This document shows positions 45,261-57,706 of a stretch of 64,000 nt of DNA, piece by piece (within the stretch, counting starts at the first letter, position 1; each line of letters begins with the position of its first letter). The notes below the pieces were generated by a model. It was not told the DNA's origin and made no database searches. It worked only from the letters and a program-made list of their open reading frames with translations. A program made the position numbers and the translations under genes. The DNA is from Augochlora pura (lineage: Eukaryota > Arthropoda > Insecta > Hymenoptera > Halictidae), in contig NC_135773.1 in assembly GCF_028453695.1 (NCBI RefSeq), positions 12,090,001 to 12,154,000 of the forward strand, given 5' to 3'.

Positions 45261-46650
45261 ATTTAGTTATATATTCTATTCACAAGTATTAACTTACTTA
45301 GTAAGGGAAGATCTCTAAAGAAAAATATGATCAAGCTTTTCAAGTGCCTCTACCTTAAAAAAAAAAAATATAAAAATCTATATCATCAAAATCTGCTTAT
45401 GTCGATGATACAAAAGGATTAACCGAAGAAACATTTTTCATGAGATAGAAAACATGAATAGACGTCGAGCAAGAAAGGGTATCGCTGTGACCAGTGTTAC
45501 GTTACTAGGCGTGGGCACCGTAGAAAGGTCATCTTCCCCATGACACCGAAGTGACGAAGTGTAATACACGTAAATAGTCTATCGCCGGTCCGGCTGAAAG
45601 ACTCCGGTGACCTTATTCTCAAGACCCTCGTCTCCGACATCCTTTTACGATACAGCGTCGCGACGGAATGCATAATTTTCAAATTTTTCACAGCCTACAC
45701 GGCTGCGATCCCCGTTCCAAATTCGTCGAATCCCCATTGCCGGCCATCCCCGTGATAAAACACGCTTATTATTATTATTCGTCGTGGCTTAGATCCGTAC
45801 CGTTAGCCCGCAACAGCGCAGGCATCTAAAGGTTTTCTATCGGCGTGCACCTTTATAGGCCCTGATCACACGATCGCCTAACATACGGAACGCAGACACG
45901 AATAGCTCGCACGGCGTGGAACCCTTTTGCGCATAAACTCGTGATTTTTAGCGTTATCTGGCCCGTCGCGTCGAAAGGTCACATTATAATATCGAAGACT
46001 CCCTGTCCCGATATTTGATCGAGGGTTCAGATTCGTACGGATTTCCACGGTGTTATGTCAGACTGACCATATTACGGACGGCGAGGTCATGCATAATGTA
46101 GGACGCCGGCGAACAGATGCAACCGGTGGGTAATTTCTCGCACCAATAAGTCCACACAGCGGCGCGCAGTTACCTGTAGGCACAATATTACAATCCATCG
46201 GTGGTCGACTTTTGTTCCGAGCCAAGTCTCGGTGTGCTTGAACGAAGACATTTGTCCTGTCAGCGATTATGAGACTGTCAAAGCCAATGCCTTTTCTTTT
46301 TGACGTTGTTACTGTTTCTACTGGAATGAATTGAAATTGTTGGATTGTGGATTTTTATGCAAAATAATAATTGCATCAAGTGAAAGGTATAGAGACTAAA
46401 TTGCAAGTTTGTTCTTTCTTTAATCATTTTAATAGATTGATATTAACAATATATACTTTTCGAACCTTCTAATGACGAAGCAAATAATTCGCTGCTTTAT
46501 CTTTTTTATTAAGATGCGCATTTGTATAAGCATCCGCTGTCTAGCAATCGTTAAACCGAAGAATTTCGTGCAAAATCGAAAGTATCTATTATCGATTACT
46601 ATAAATTGAGAATAAAACTGTTCTGAAATGATTCTATAGCCTTCACCGTG
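45261..46650. other. AT-rich edges around a moderate-GC block
   Basis: A 13-A run lies near 45357. A moderate-GC block lies at 45480-46250 and AT-rich DNA to 46650. No supported gene. Confidence 0.55.
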
Positions 46651-46968
46651 TCATCTCGTTTCCTTTTCGTAATCGAACGGATAAAGCAACGTCGTCCTAA
46701 AATGAAAAAAGTCTCCGCGGCGCAACAGTAACTTGCGGGGCAGCGTACCCGGTGTCGAGCCGTAATTATGAGTGAGGAGAGCGAGCGGATCGATTAGAGG
46801 AGCAATTAATTCGCCCGGAGCCCGGCGAAACAATCGTTTAAATAACGTCGAACAGTTCGCCGGGCCGCTTTCGTTTATCGCTGCCCGATCTCCGTACGTC
46901 CGTGGGCAGCGCACCTGTAAATTCTCTAACAACGCGAACGGATCCACTTCTTCGTACCTAATACACAT
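46651..46968 (-). CDS. Unrecognised 105-aa ORF, minus strand
   Basis: Minus-strand frame from ATG (A at -3, a reasonable context) to stop. The N-terminal part is mixed acidic and hydrophobic (Met-Cys-Ile-Arg-Tyr-Glu-Glu-Val-Asp) and later parts are Leu/Arg-rich; composition is more protein-like than most frames in this window. No domain, signal peptide or catalytic motif is recognised. An 81-codon antisense frame overlaps. Unknown, and possibly chance. Confidence 0.2.
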   Translation of the reverse strand: MCIRYEEVDPFALLENLQVRCPRTYGDRAAINESGPANCSTLFKRLFRRAPGELIAPLIDPLALLTHNYGSTPGTLPRKLLLRRGDFFHFRTTLLYPFDYEKETR

Positions 46969-47480
46969 TTCCCAGCGTGGCGTAGAGCGCGATGCACGCG
47001 ATGCAATTACGGTTTAACGCACGGGCGATCGCACGCATACTTATGCGCCGGATTAAACCACGACTGCATTCTGCGGATCGGAATGCCTACTTTGAGAACA
47101 TGTAACTGCGCCGATTAGAGGCCGCGAAACGGACTGCTCTTGTCACACGGGGACGTTTACATTGAAACGCGCGAAACTCGGGGAGACGGTCTCTGTATCT
47201 CGTTACACACCGGCGTCGTTTCCACCTGCGTTTTTTACCCTTTCGCTTTTACACTGCGCGATCATTCGACACCTCGCATTCCAGCTTCTTTCCACACGGT
47301 GCCACGGCCGCTCACGTGTCCCCCGCTGTCTCTATACAACCGGGACGAACGGGGGGGCCGCCCCCTGAAAAATCGTAATGGCCGCTATCCAGCGCATCTT
47401 CCGCGCGATAAGGTATCGTTCGAGCGGCTTCGACGTATGAAAACGTTCGCCTTCTCTGCGGATCGTTTGTACGAGTAATT
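46969..47480. other. GC-rich island
   Basis: A G7CC / CGCCCCC inverted pair lies near 47351-47365. The frame 47140-47478 (112 codons, non-ATG) is not recognised. Confidence 0.45.
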
Positions 47481-48090
47481 TTTTAGACGCAGATATTGAG
47501 CCGTTTCGTCGATAAAGGACACGCGAATGCTGACGCCTCGGGGAAATCTATTTCAATATTTTCGTTATATTTCTTACGATTACGGTGCGGATTTTATTCG
47601 GGTACAGTCGATGGATAAAGTTCTCGCACACCTTTCACAGTGGAATAACTTTTTTTATAATTAAGCGAAGGGATCTAAATTTTGTTTCGGATTTTAGGGA
47701 GATTAGTTTATTAGCCAATACCTTCAAAAATTGTTTTCTACAGTTATAATAATATTTTTACAACTCCTTTACCTGAACTTGTTCATTTTACACCGATTGA
47801 ATATCAACACTTAGTAGCTCAATTTTACTTTCGTATTTCTTATTTCTTAATTTTTCTTAATTCTATTATTTTCTTTATTTGTCATACGCACTGAATAAAA
47901 CAATATTCCATAAGTACTCATAGTTTCACAAACGATGTTTCGAGCGCAAACATTCTCAATTCCAGCGAAAGTGGACGAACGAGATACATCAAAATTTTCT
48001 CTAACAGAAATTAATTCGCGACGAAAGCAGAAAATCGCTAGAAAATGTCGAACTGTCTCGACTGTTATTTATTCGAATCCCAATAGGAGG
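47481..48090. other. AT-rich spacer, nothing recognised
   Basis: Contains T-rich TTTCTTATTTC runs near 47830. No gene. Confidence 0.6.
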
Positions 48091-48720
48091 CTTCAAAGGG
48101 GAAGAATAAACATGTCCGTCGCGGACTATATTATTTTGTTAATGTTGCCCCCCCTTTGTTGGCCACCGCAACAAACGGACGAATGCATTCCGGCGACGGA
48201 TCGAAACGTGGCCACGCACAAAGAAGAGTGCGACGATGTGTGGGTCGACACGCGAAGTAGGTGAATGGTTCCGCCGTGGTACACGGCGATTGAGCAATGC
48301 ATTAACGAGGGTCAGGTGTGTCGGCAGAATTATTACTGCACGGATTGCGGTTGACTGGGTACCACTGATCTATTGTGTCTCACCGTACGAGACCATAGAT
48401 TCTGCCCACTTGATTAGATTCGATCACTCGGCATTGCGACAGGTACTGTGCTAAATTAGGATCGCGAATGCGTAATTACGGCGAGTCAATGAACCGTCGT
48501 GGAACTCTAAATAGAATTGAAAACTCAGCATCACGGTTGCGCCGGGCAACGAACACCTCGTCTCGGCTCCCGTTCCCTCTTACTCGAGATCGCGAGAGCT
48601 TCTTTCACCTGAAATCGGCACGCACGTTTTTATTACGATTACTACATTCTAATTATACGACGAACGATCCGCAACGATTGTTTCGCAACGATTCTAATTG
48701 TAAATAATACCGCGGATTAT
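48091..48720. other. GC-rich block
   Basis: Three partly overlapping plus-strand frames of 72-109 codons, none recognised and none with clear splice sites. Confidence 0.45.
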
Positions 48721-49320
48721 GTCTGTGTGTATGCGCGCGCGAATGTTACGCGTATCGTTCTGATGAGAGCGGCAGAACAGCAAGTGGTCCACTACGGTCT
48801 CTAATTAACCAGTTAGCTGTTGCAATCTCTTTGAAAAGTCTGTGCAATTATACTGTATAAATTTGATATCCTTCATGCTTTGCTTAATTACAACACTTTC
48901 GTAAAAATTATTGTTGTATCATAATCCATATCCTTCTTAACCATAAAGCTATTTTTGACGATCTTTGTGTGAGCTTATTAGGATTTTGCAAAATGGAAGG
49001 AGATTGAAAAGCTTTCGTTTTTATTGACATATATAGTCCACATATATTATGTTATATATTATTTTAACATAATAAGTCCACGTTACCAGATTCCCTTAAA
49101 AATAAAAATTTTTATTAGAAGCTCTTGCTCTCGAAACTGTTCTTTGCCAACCCTTTCAACACCAATTAAAATCAACAAGTATAATAAATCAAATATCTAA
49201 TTAACGAGACCACTGATCATGAAATCTCTTAAATCGAATATCGATTTAATGAGACCATTGATTAACATCTCTAAAACCAGAAGATTGTTATTTTACAATT
49301 TTACAAACCGTATCGGATTG
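48721..49320. other. AT-rich spacer, nothing recognised
   Basis: Includes TTATGTTATATATTATTTTAACATAA, a weak AT hairpin near 49047-49072, counted as low complexity. Confidence 0.55.
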
Positions 49321-49722
49321 CAGCAAATCGTATAATCGATACTGATCGCTAATGGCACAGAATTCGAACGTATCACGAGGATTTCAATTCCGCGAAAAGC
49401 GCTTCGCTTCCGTAATTACGAATCGGAAGCAAAAAGTGCCGATTAAGAATTAAAATTCCAAGGAGCCGTAGCACGGCGAGGAAATTAATTGCACGAAGGG
49501 AAACGGTGGAAGGCGGGAATCAATTGTGCGTTTCCAAGAAACAGTCGGACTCGTGCGAATCATTTCGACAAAATCCGCTCGCGCGATCGTCTTTGTCAGT
49601 AGGAATGCGACTGAAACCGGTGCATTCCTCGGACCGCGGCCAGGATTAATACAACCAGATGCAACTTTTATTACGCGCCTCGCCGGGCACATCGTGTTTC
49701 TGTGTTACGCAATAGTTGCACG

Positions 49723-49768
<46 letters not shown>

Positions 49769-50480
49769 GTGAGCAGCCGATGGTGCAACCAGTTATTAAT
49801 ATTGCTGAATCGCGCTCGCGCTGGGGATGCAGAAGTTCCCTCGTACTTTAGGGGGTTAATACAACTGTATCGTTTATCAACGACAACTGCAAATATGCCG
49901 AATGAAATACAGTCGGAGTAATAGCACCCATAAAAAGCACCGACACCCGGAGGGCTCGATCGATAACGCCCACATACACCGGCGAACCGAGGCCCTTCCG
50001 AGGAGTTAACGTAACTCTTCTAAATGAAACTCGGCCGTGCACGGCGGAATACTTATCGCCGCTGTAATTAAATATCGTGTCTCTCGATTTTCGACAGCGG
50101 GGACCGCTTCCGATGGAAATACGTTTTCCATCGCGTCCCCGGGGGTGCTCGGAGATTCCACGGCAATTTCTATCGATGAATATTCTACTAGTTTCCTGCT
50201 GGAACGATCACCTTTTTGCAACGTCGGATCAATTTAATCGTCGGCGATTTTTGTATCGAGCGCAACGTGCCCTGACTATCGCGTATATAAATGAAACTGC
50301 AAATGACCAGGTTTCATCGATTCTGCTCGCATTTATTTATCGGCGCAGAATCGATTAAATTTAGCAACGATAGACCGTGGCTCCGACGTTCCTGAATTTC
50401 TTGCGCGGTTCATTTAACGTCGCATCGACCGCGGCGGTCCTCGGCGTTGGCAATGGTTCGGGGGCGGGTTTCGTTTCATT
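49321..50480. other. Moderate to GC-rich island with TAAT cores
   Basis: Homeodomain-type cores (for example GTAATTAAATATCG near 50063 and CGATTAAATTTAG near 50350) occur in a GC-rich context. Several frames are open in both directions. No gene is recognised. Confidence 0.4.
49726..49766 (+). repeat. (GA)n microsatellite
   Basis: A perfect GA/AG run of about 40 bases. Confidence 0.97.
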
Positions 50481-51131
50481 ATTTCGTTGTTAACGATAAC
50501 AACGTAATAACTCAAAGTTTTTTGGAAGGACAGCTAAGTCTGTATTAATTGCCGGTGTCGCGACGGTTCAAGGGGGGTTGATATTTCTGCAGATCCGAAC
50601 AAGGCAGAAAGAGTTACACGGTATCATACATCTTCACTTTTCAATTTTTACACCATCGAATAAATTGCTTTAATTCCATGGAATGTTTCAGATTGCCGGG
50701 TGGGCAGTCGAGTGTGAATTATGGAACAAGAGAAGGCCTGAAAACGAAGATCGAAATTACCGCCGCGAACCGCTTCTTCCTCAAAGAACCTCGGATATTA
50801 ACATTAAAGCGGTAACAAATGGTACACGGCCGAACGTGTCCGCGGCGCGGCGCGCACCGTTTCTACTTTATTTCAAGCACAATGTACACCGCCCATAAAG
50901 AGTCCGAAGTCGTTTATCCCCTATTTGGTCGCGCGAGGGTAGCGGCCATGAAATTAAGAAATTATCGTTTCATGTTTTCCTTCGGAGCGCCGCGGCACCT
51001 CGGCCCGTCACGAAAGAAGTGTTAATCCGTTTTTAATACCCACGGCAACAATGATGTCCGTTGCGTTTACCGGTCTAATTACGAACAAATACTCGAGTAT
51101 TCCGCCGCGAGGATGATTAACGAGCCCCTCT
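50481..51131. other. Mixed then GC-rich block
   Basis: Short frames only; nothing is recognised. Confidence 0.5.
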
Positions 51132-51156
51132 CCCCCCCCCCCCCCCCCCCCCCCCC
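51132..51156 (+). repeat. Poly-C tract (25 C)
   Basis: Twenty-five consecutive C, then T and four more C, between CTCT and CGCTCGAG. The minus strand is a 25-G run. Confidence 0.95.
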
Positions 51157-51904
51157 TCCCCGCTCGAGTATTATTTAAACTGGCCGATGCGATGGGATGC
51201 GAGATGCGGCCCGATGTACCGAGAGCGGCAAGAAGCGGTGCACAATGAGGCGGTAAGCAAACAGCGGCCGGGATGCGGGGTCATCGAGTCACCGCATAAT
51301 GATGGCAACAAGGTCATCCGTCGGCGTCATCCCGCGTTACAACATTTCCGGTGCGAGAGGAGAACGAAACTGACGTTAACAAGAGAATTGATTTTTTTCC
51401 AATAGAAAAAGTTGACTTTGTTGCGATTTTGTGATTTGGCTCTTGAGAAAGCGTTTTTAGAAGAATCTATCACGTTTTGCATAAAATTTGCACCTTTTGC
51501 ATAAATTTATTACATAAAAAATTATATACCTCATAAAACAATGACTTCAGTCTTGTCAGTCTTAGGAATATCATGCTCAATAATTTGACTGTCGTGCCAA
51601 TTATTTGAGAATTAAATTTCACACTAATTGATTACGTCTTCTTAAATTCTAAAATTGTACTAAAAGATCTAAAATCTATTGCACTAAAATATCATGTGAA
51701 ACTCTTTATGAATACTACGAACAAAATGTATAAAACACTATAAATTTCTTTCAAACAGAAATAAAATTCCATTTCTAATATTACTATATAACAACACAAT
51801 GACGCAGATATCAATTTTCTGTCTCTCGTAAAAAATTGTTAAAAATAAAGAAATTAAAACCGAACCAGCTTTTAAAAAATTTATAGGTTAAAGGATTAAT
51901 ACAA
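51157..51904. other. GC-rich edge then AT-rich spacer
   Basis: GC-rich to about 51370, AT-rich after. Nothing is recognised. Confidence 0.55.
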
Positions 51905-52470
51905 TTAAATGAGATACTTCACTTTCACCCAATTTTCGAGGCAGCCGCAGCGTCGAGAGACTGCGACGCTCCGCCAAAAAGGAAACAAGAAAAGGAACCG
52001 CAGCAAGAAATAAAAATTACGTAAGGCCTCGAGGGACTTCCGAAGGTACCTGTCCATTGTGTCCGCGAGCCCCGACCTTTCCCGTACAAGAAAAATCACT
52101 CGGGACGAGGACAGGTCGCGAGGACAATCGTAAATGGCCCTCGCCGTCCGCTCGTACACGATTTCGATCTTATTTTCGTCCGGCGGCGAGAGAGCACTCT
52201 CGTTCGACGGTCGGAGTCGGAGCGAGCAAGAGAGAGAGAGAGAGAGAGAGAGAGAAACGCTCGAGGCTGATGCTTTTCGACGTTTTGTTTCGAGAAAGGG
52301 TACCTGACGCACACGCAGGATTGTCGAAGAATACAAACTACCTCATTTCCACCTTGTCCTTGACGGAACGGTCGCGTTAACCGAACCCGCCTTTGGGCGG
52401 CACGCCACGGGCCCGGGACCGAGCCCGAGACGATTGCAGGGCCCCGGCTCTGTGGCTGTCCGGTACACCT
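51905..52470. other. GC-rich island
   Basis: A 143-codon minus-strand frame (51905-52336) begins with the Ser/Leu output of the GA repeat region and has no recognisable domain. Confidence 0.4.
52229..52255 (+). repeat. (GA)n microsatellite
   Basis: A perfect GA run of about 27 bases. Confidence 0.95.
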
Positions 52471-53510
52471 AAACGGCGGCCGACCTAAATATCTCCATTT
52501 GTCTTGGGGAGATCATGAAATTGTAATGGGAACGGCGGACGGTATGCAGAACAGGTATATATATATGATTGGAATATTCGTCGGCGAGGCCGTAGCATCG
52601 CATCGGTGTGCGCCCGATTGAAATCTCATCGCTGAAATCGGGCCTGTCGCGACGCGTACAGTGTGCCACACTGAAAATGCTACACAGTCGTTTCTGTCGA
52701 TATTGCTTGCGTGGCGTAACAATATGATAATCGAAGTTGTACGGGATTAGATGTTGGTTTTGTGTCCCGTTCGCTGTACAATGTACGGAGCGCGGTCGAG
52801 TGCCTAACAGACGTGGAAGATTAGAAGCAGGTAGGCGGTGAGTGATAGATGTCAAGAGATCGTCAATCGTATTGAACAGTGTGCTATCTTATTATACATG
52901 ACAACTTCTCTTCCTCCTAGGTATCTTTGTCTTTCTTCTTATATGTTCCTTTGCATGTTGCAACCATTACTTAATAAGTTATACAAGTATTTAGGGAACA
53001 ATTTATGCAATTTATGTAATTTAAAGAAGTGACTCCAAGAAATTAAAATATCTATATAGACCTATAAGGATCTGTAAGGATGTGTAATTAGCATATATGA
53101 ATCTATAAGTTTAAATAGCCGACAATATCGAAACATTGTTGAATGAAGAAAATTTATTCTAAGTTGTGAGGAAAAGGAGCACTTAGTACAAAAAGAGAAG
53201 CAATTGATAAACGCTATAAATCTTCGTCAAAGAAAATGGTAGCTGTTCGTAAAGAAGGGATTATAAAATATTAATATTTTGCAAGTTTGTATAAAAAAAC
53301 ACGCAATGAAACACCGAAAAATTGCGTTAATTATGTTAATTATACGTTAATGTATCGTCTCCTAATGTCTCGTAGTGTATCTCCATCCCCATGCTATTCC
53401 CCTACTTTAAAATTACAACTACCCGTTTCTATCCCAAATGCATCAAATCCACGGTATAACGATCACATAAAGAACAAGGACGCAAATCATTGACTACAAA
53501 CGTAGCTAGT
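52471..53510. other. Moderate-GC then AT-rich spacer
   Basis: A short TATATATATA lies near 52556. A 128-codon minus-strand frame (52469-52855) has no recognised domain. AT-rich from 52860. Confidence 0.5.
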
Positions 53511-54290
53511 AGAACGTAACGAAGCCGCAGTCTCCGCGTAGTCAGCTTTTAATCCCAAAGTTCCTCCATCAAGCGTAACAGTGCTCTCGTCGGTACGAGT
53601 CAGCCCCCTGGCGTCCCCATTGTGTTACCAGCTACAATGTATACATCCGTTGCAAAACAACCTCCTCTTTAGCAAACTATCCGCGGCCGTTTTGCAGCAT
53701 AGCTAACCAGCCGGCGTATAAGGACACGACGACGTCCCCCGAGCGTCCGCAACTTCTAAGCAATCTTTCCAGAAACTGGCCGCCGGATTCGTACCGAAAC
53801 AATTACCCCCGTGGACGCGGGGAGGGCGCAGGGATCGGATGGTTGCCGCGCCAAATCCCGCGCATTCCGTTTCATTTTATACAACACATTACCGGGCAGC
53901 GTCATAAATACCGTGTCCCCGAAAGTCCTGTTACATCGCCGCCCATGGAAACCGCGACTAAAACGGGAGGTGAGATCGAAAAGAAAACAAAGTTCTCACG
54001 TTACGCGCACGTGTGTTGTCCGGCCCGTGTGCGTAAGCCAAGCACAAAGCGACAACGTGTGTCCAGGGACGCATCGCGCCGCTCCTATGCCTCGGGCGTT
54101 CTTGCAACAAACCACCCACTACCCTCGACACCCACTTCGCCGCGATGTCACACTCCGTCCTAGCGACCGACTTCTCGTTCGTCTCGTTCCCGTGGTCCGA
54201 GATAGTCTCGGGAGGCCGAACCTGTGTCTCGTGCCGATATCGTCGACGACGCTCCGTTCAATGTTTACATTATGATTTCTTTTGCAACTG
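53511..54290. other. GC-rich island
   Basis: A plus-strand frame 53811-54275 (154 codons, GTG start) and an overlapping 106-codon frame are Arg/Pro/Ser-rich and unrecognised. Confidence 0.4.
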
Positions 54291-55257
54291 CGTTGATTTG
54301 TCCATAGCCTGGTAGAACGAGGCAATTTTTATTTATTTCATATCTTCGTTTACTTTCGTTCCTAGACTTTTATTTATAAAAATTATTTTACTTAATTGTT
54401 TATTTTTACTTAATTTTATTATTTTACTAAATTATTTTACTTAAGTGTATAATAATTAATTACTATACTATTATTTATAAAAATTTTATTTATATTGTTT
54501 AATGGATCAATGTTCAGTTAATTATGTGTGAAAAATTTGTCACGAGTCATTATTATACAAGGAGTTAAATGGAACGTCAAAGTAGTCAAAACAAACGTCA
54601 CTTACAAACGTCACTTACAAACGTCACAACATACAAGTACCAATTTCAGTGGAATTTATATCGAATATATTTATTATGTCGATCTATAAAAAATAGTTGA
54701 TAAAAAATTTCAGGTGGAGTCGTCTACGTCTGAAGAATTCTTGAAACTTAGCGACATAACAAATCTTCGAGAAAAGTTTGTCACGTCCATTCCCATCAGT
54801 TCTATTGTTCCTTATTTTCATTGTCAATTTTCATTGTTCCTTTAACAGCATGAATCATTGAAACAATTCAGTAAAGTCATGGAGTTCATGAATATCGCGG
54901 CACGTGCCGCGACTTGAAATCGTAACGTGCATACAATTAATTTGGCTATCTTAACAATGAAATCATGAACGACACATACGTGTGTCGATAACAGCGTACA
55001 TGTTAAACCATATTCCAAATCAGTACACCTTCGTGATTGATTTTTATTATGCAGATACTTATGGACAATATGGCACGATAAAGACAGCGTGATTTTATGG
55101 CAGCTGACAAATTGCATCCTTAGCGAAAGGAGATAATTAACCCTTATCAAGTGCAACACCCAGTGCGATAGATTAAATAAAAATTCTTTATATGACTCCA
55201 TCTTGATAAAGTTTTATAAGTGCAGGATGCTGTAAATAATATTTACATCAATAAATA
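54291..55257. other. AT-rich spacer
   Basis: TTTTACTTAATT units recur loosely at 54385-54450. A 13-bp tandem is listed next. A 119-codon minus-strand frame (54842-55201) is unrecognised. TTAACCC at about 55138 resembles a TTAA-element end, but its partner is uncertain. Confidence 0.5.
54591..54628 (+). repeat. (ACAAACGTCACTT)2.8 tandem repeat
   Basis: A 13-bp unit repeated almost three times without mismatch until the last partial unit. Confidence 0.93.
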
Positions 55258-55510
55258 TAAAACTCTTGCACTATATAATAACAAGTCAGACACGTGACGA
55301 ACGTTTCGTGCACGATTCGATAAATATGGCTGCCAATCATTTCTATTAAATCGAAACAAAATTTAAATCCCCTGTCACCGAAATCTGAAAATGAAAGTAA
55401 ACGGGGACAATCGTGACACAAGAATCATCTCATGACAACAAGGAAATAATTAAGGAGGACACAGTCGTAATCAACGCAGCTCTGAAAGACGTAATAGTGC
55501 AAGGGGTTAA
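55258..55510. mobile_element. piggyBac-type MITE (TTAA element G)
   Basis: The right end, reverse-complemented, reads TTAACCCCTTGCACTATTA; the left end reads TAAAACTCTTGCACTATATA, so the left TTAA has mutated. About 253 bp, AT-rich and non-coding, with a small ACGAA...TTCGT stem near the left end. Confidence 0.65.
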
Positions 55511-55632
55511 CGACAGCTGGGAAGAAAATAATTTACTATACTCGTTCTCATTTGCATCGTGCATTGAGATAAGCATATAGCCAACAATTATCACAGCCAA
55601 TAGACTCTATATAATCCTTAAGATTCGAAGTA
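55511..55632. other. Short spacer
   Basis: Nothing is recognised. Confidence 0.5.
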
Positions 55633-55848
55633 CAGTAGAACCTCGATTACCTGACCCTTCAGTATCAGAATTCTCTAACATCGAAATGCGTACCATATGT
55701 AGTTAGCTAATTCCAAAGCATCCCATATGCAAAACGATTCACCGTAAAAACCGAAGAAAGATGAAATCTGACGCCGTGCCTAACTAGCTGCTCCATTATC
55801 CGAACATCCACGTCACTCCGTTTAGCCCGGATAATCGAGGTTCCACTG
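55633..55848. mobile_element. pogo/Tigger-type MITE
   Basis: The left end CAGTAGAACCTCGATTACC and right end, CAGTGGAACCTCGATTATCC when reverse-complemented, differ at only a few bases over about 20. TA flanks both sides (55631-55632, 55849-55850). CAGT.GAACCTCGATTA is the typical pogo/Tigger terminus. 216 bp, no transposase. A related collapsed pair lies at 30806-30839. Confidence 0.85.
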
Positions 55849-56045
55849 TACCATGAAAATGGTCTCTAATGAACAAGACGGTCCTGGAGAACATGTTGCG
55901 CGCTCGCGCTATCGTCGTTCGTATGTGCTTCCCGTGTGCATTGGCACGCATCCGCGCGGCACAGCGACGCGCGCGTTTGTGTTCTTTACACGAATCGAGG
56001 TACGCGTACAATTACGTTTCTCGGTACGCGATGCAACGCGCGACC

Positions 56046-56083
56046 GTTTTTCCGCCGCGTTCCTCCGCCGCGTTCCTCCGCCT
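56046..56083 (+). repeat. (CCGCGTTCCTCCG)2 tandem
   Basis: CCGCGTTCCTCCG twice in tandem, sharing bases at the join, and continuing as CCTCCTCCTCG. Confidence 0.85.
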
Positions 56084-56220
56084 CCTCCTCGCCGTCCTCC
56101 TGCTCCAGCCGTCTCTACTCCCGATCCTCCCCGTGTTCTCCTTCTCCGACCACGTTGTTGCGTAACCGCGCGTGCTCTTCCTGCATGCGGTTGACGTAAC
56201 TCTTATCCGAGGTGCGGTGC

Positions 56221-56246
56221 ACGTATCCGCGTATCCACGTATCCAG
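56221..56246 (+). repeat. (CGTATCCRC)3 tandem
   Basis: CGTATCCGCGTATCCACGTATCCA, followed by CATATGCATGTATGCA. Confidence 0.85.
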
Positions 56247-56620
56247 GCATATGCATGTATGCAGGCGGGCACACGTCGAGGAACCGGGCATCCCTGCGAG
56301 GATACGCCCGATAACTGTGCACGCCCTACGGACGAGACCGGCTCCTGTCAGACCTCCGTACCACCGAGATTATCGACAACCAGGATCTCGATTACAAGGC
56401 GACCCCCGAGTACCATGTATTTCGGCGTGCACGCCGAAAATTCTCCGGATTCCACTCGCTTACGGTACCTGAGCACTTTATCGCCGCGAACCTTCCCGTT
56501 GCTCCGTCGGAATTGAAGGGTCTGAAGGATGAGGCTGTAATTCGTTTTTAATTCGTGCCGGCCGCTCGTGTCTACCCTTTGATGTCTTCGTTTCCGGGTG
56601 ATTCGGGACTGTGCGTTCGA

Positions 56621-57470
56621 AAAGTCTTATGCTCGGAAATTAATCGGACGATGTTCGCGACTAGATTATAGATAAAAATCAAAATTTGTTGCGTTTGCTG
56701 CAGCTACTAACTTATTCTTTAAGTAGACTGAAGGTAGTACTTTAATAATCTTCAATTGTTTTAATTGTTCTATTGTTTCAAATAGCAGCTATTTTATTTT
56801 CACAAACTTGTCCAAAAGAATTAATAATGAGGTGTTACGTGAAATTACTTCTATGCGAATTTTAACGTTAATATTACAAAGACTCTTTGATAAGAAATGA
56901 TTGAATCAATATCCTAATCCAAGCACACATTGTAATGAAAATGATGGAAAGTCACTTTCAGTTTTAGTGTTAATATTGCACGTAAATTTATAGTACATTA
57001 CGTTACATAACTTGAATAAATGTACGCCATATTAACAATATATTGAAAATATTTATTAATAATCTTGTAAAACATGATGTATTTCAATTTTTTATTTCAA
57101 TTTCAGCACAGTTAATAATACGTATTACGCATGCTTCATAATTCCAAGATGGACAAAAAAGAATGAAATATTTTCTATCCTACAGCAAATTAAATTCCAT
57201 AGTGCATCTGTTTAAATTTTGCTACAACTATGAAAAATTCCAAAATTCAATTCTGATTGCATTCAGGTGGCATTCACGGGTGACTTAATTAGTTCCCAAT
57301 CTCGATCTCTTATTATCGCGCATGACTCGTTTTCATTTTTTCTTGGTCCGCTTTTCCCGTACTTTGCTTGATTAAACGGGACAAAAACGGCATCAACGTG
57401 TACCAAAAAAAATCGAGTTCCGCCAGAGCAATTTCCATTAAAACGCGGCCATAACTATCGCTGATCCTTT
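56621..57470. other. AT-rich spacer, nothing recognised
   Basis: AT-rich to about 57260, then rising GC. No supported features. Confidence 0.6.
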
Positions 57471-57483
57471 CAATCACACTTAC

Positions 57484-57706
57484 CACGGACGATTTGCTCC
57501 GCGAGCTCGTTCCCCCTCCTGCGCGCGGCGTGTCCCTCGATATTTCTTTTTACATATTTCCACGGTGTTTCTCTCACGGTAACGAGACTCCCGAACAAGA
57601 AAAGTAAAGGGAACGGCGCGCAGCGAGAGCACGATGAATCGCGATGCTTTCGAACAAATGGATAAACAAAACCCGCCGTTCCGCCGCGCGTATCGTTATA
57701 CCGCAT
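57484..57706 (-). CDS. Candidate first coding exon, minus strand, unrecognised
   Basis: On the minus strand a frame runs from ATG (57706-57704) for about 74 codons to a consensus donor, CGTG|GTAAGTGTG, whose GT is at 57483-57482. If unspliced it would stop three codons later. The reading has a Pro/Leu/Phe stretch in the middle and a basic, Arg/Glu-rich end. The ATG context is weak (T at -3). No upstream acceptor is obvious, so a first exon fits better than an internal one. Not recognised; the frame-to-donor match may be coincidence. Confidence 0.2.

Larger units (their letters stand above)
55849..56620. other. GC-rich island with short tandem repeats
   Basis: CpG-rich. Many frames are open in both strands; the longest (56172-56516, 114 codons) is unrecognised. 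Repeats are listed separately. Confidence 0.45.

Noticed and set aside
54851..55257. TTAACCCTTATCAAGTGC near 55138 as the left end of element G
   Set aside because: The end at about 55258 (CTCTTGCACTATA) matches the right terminus much better.
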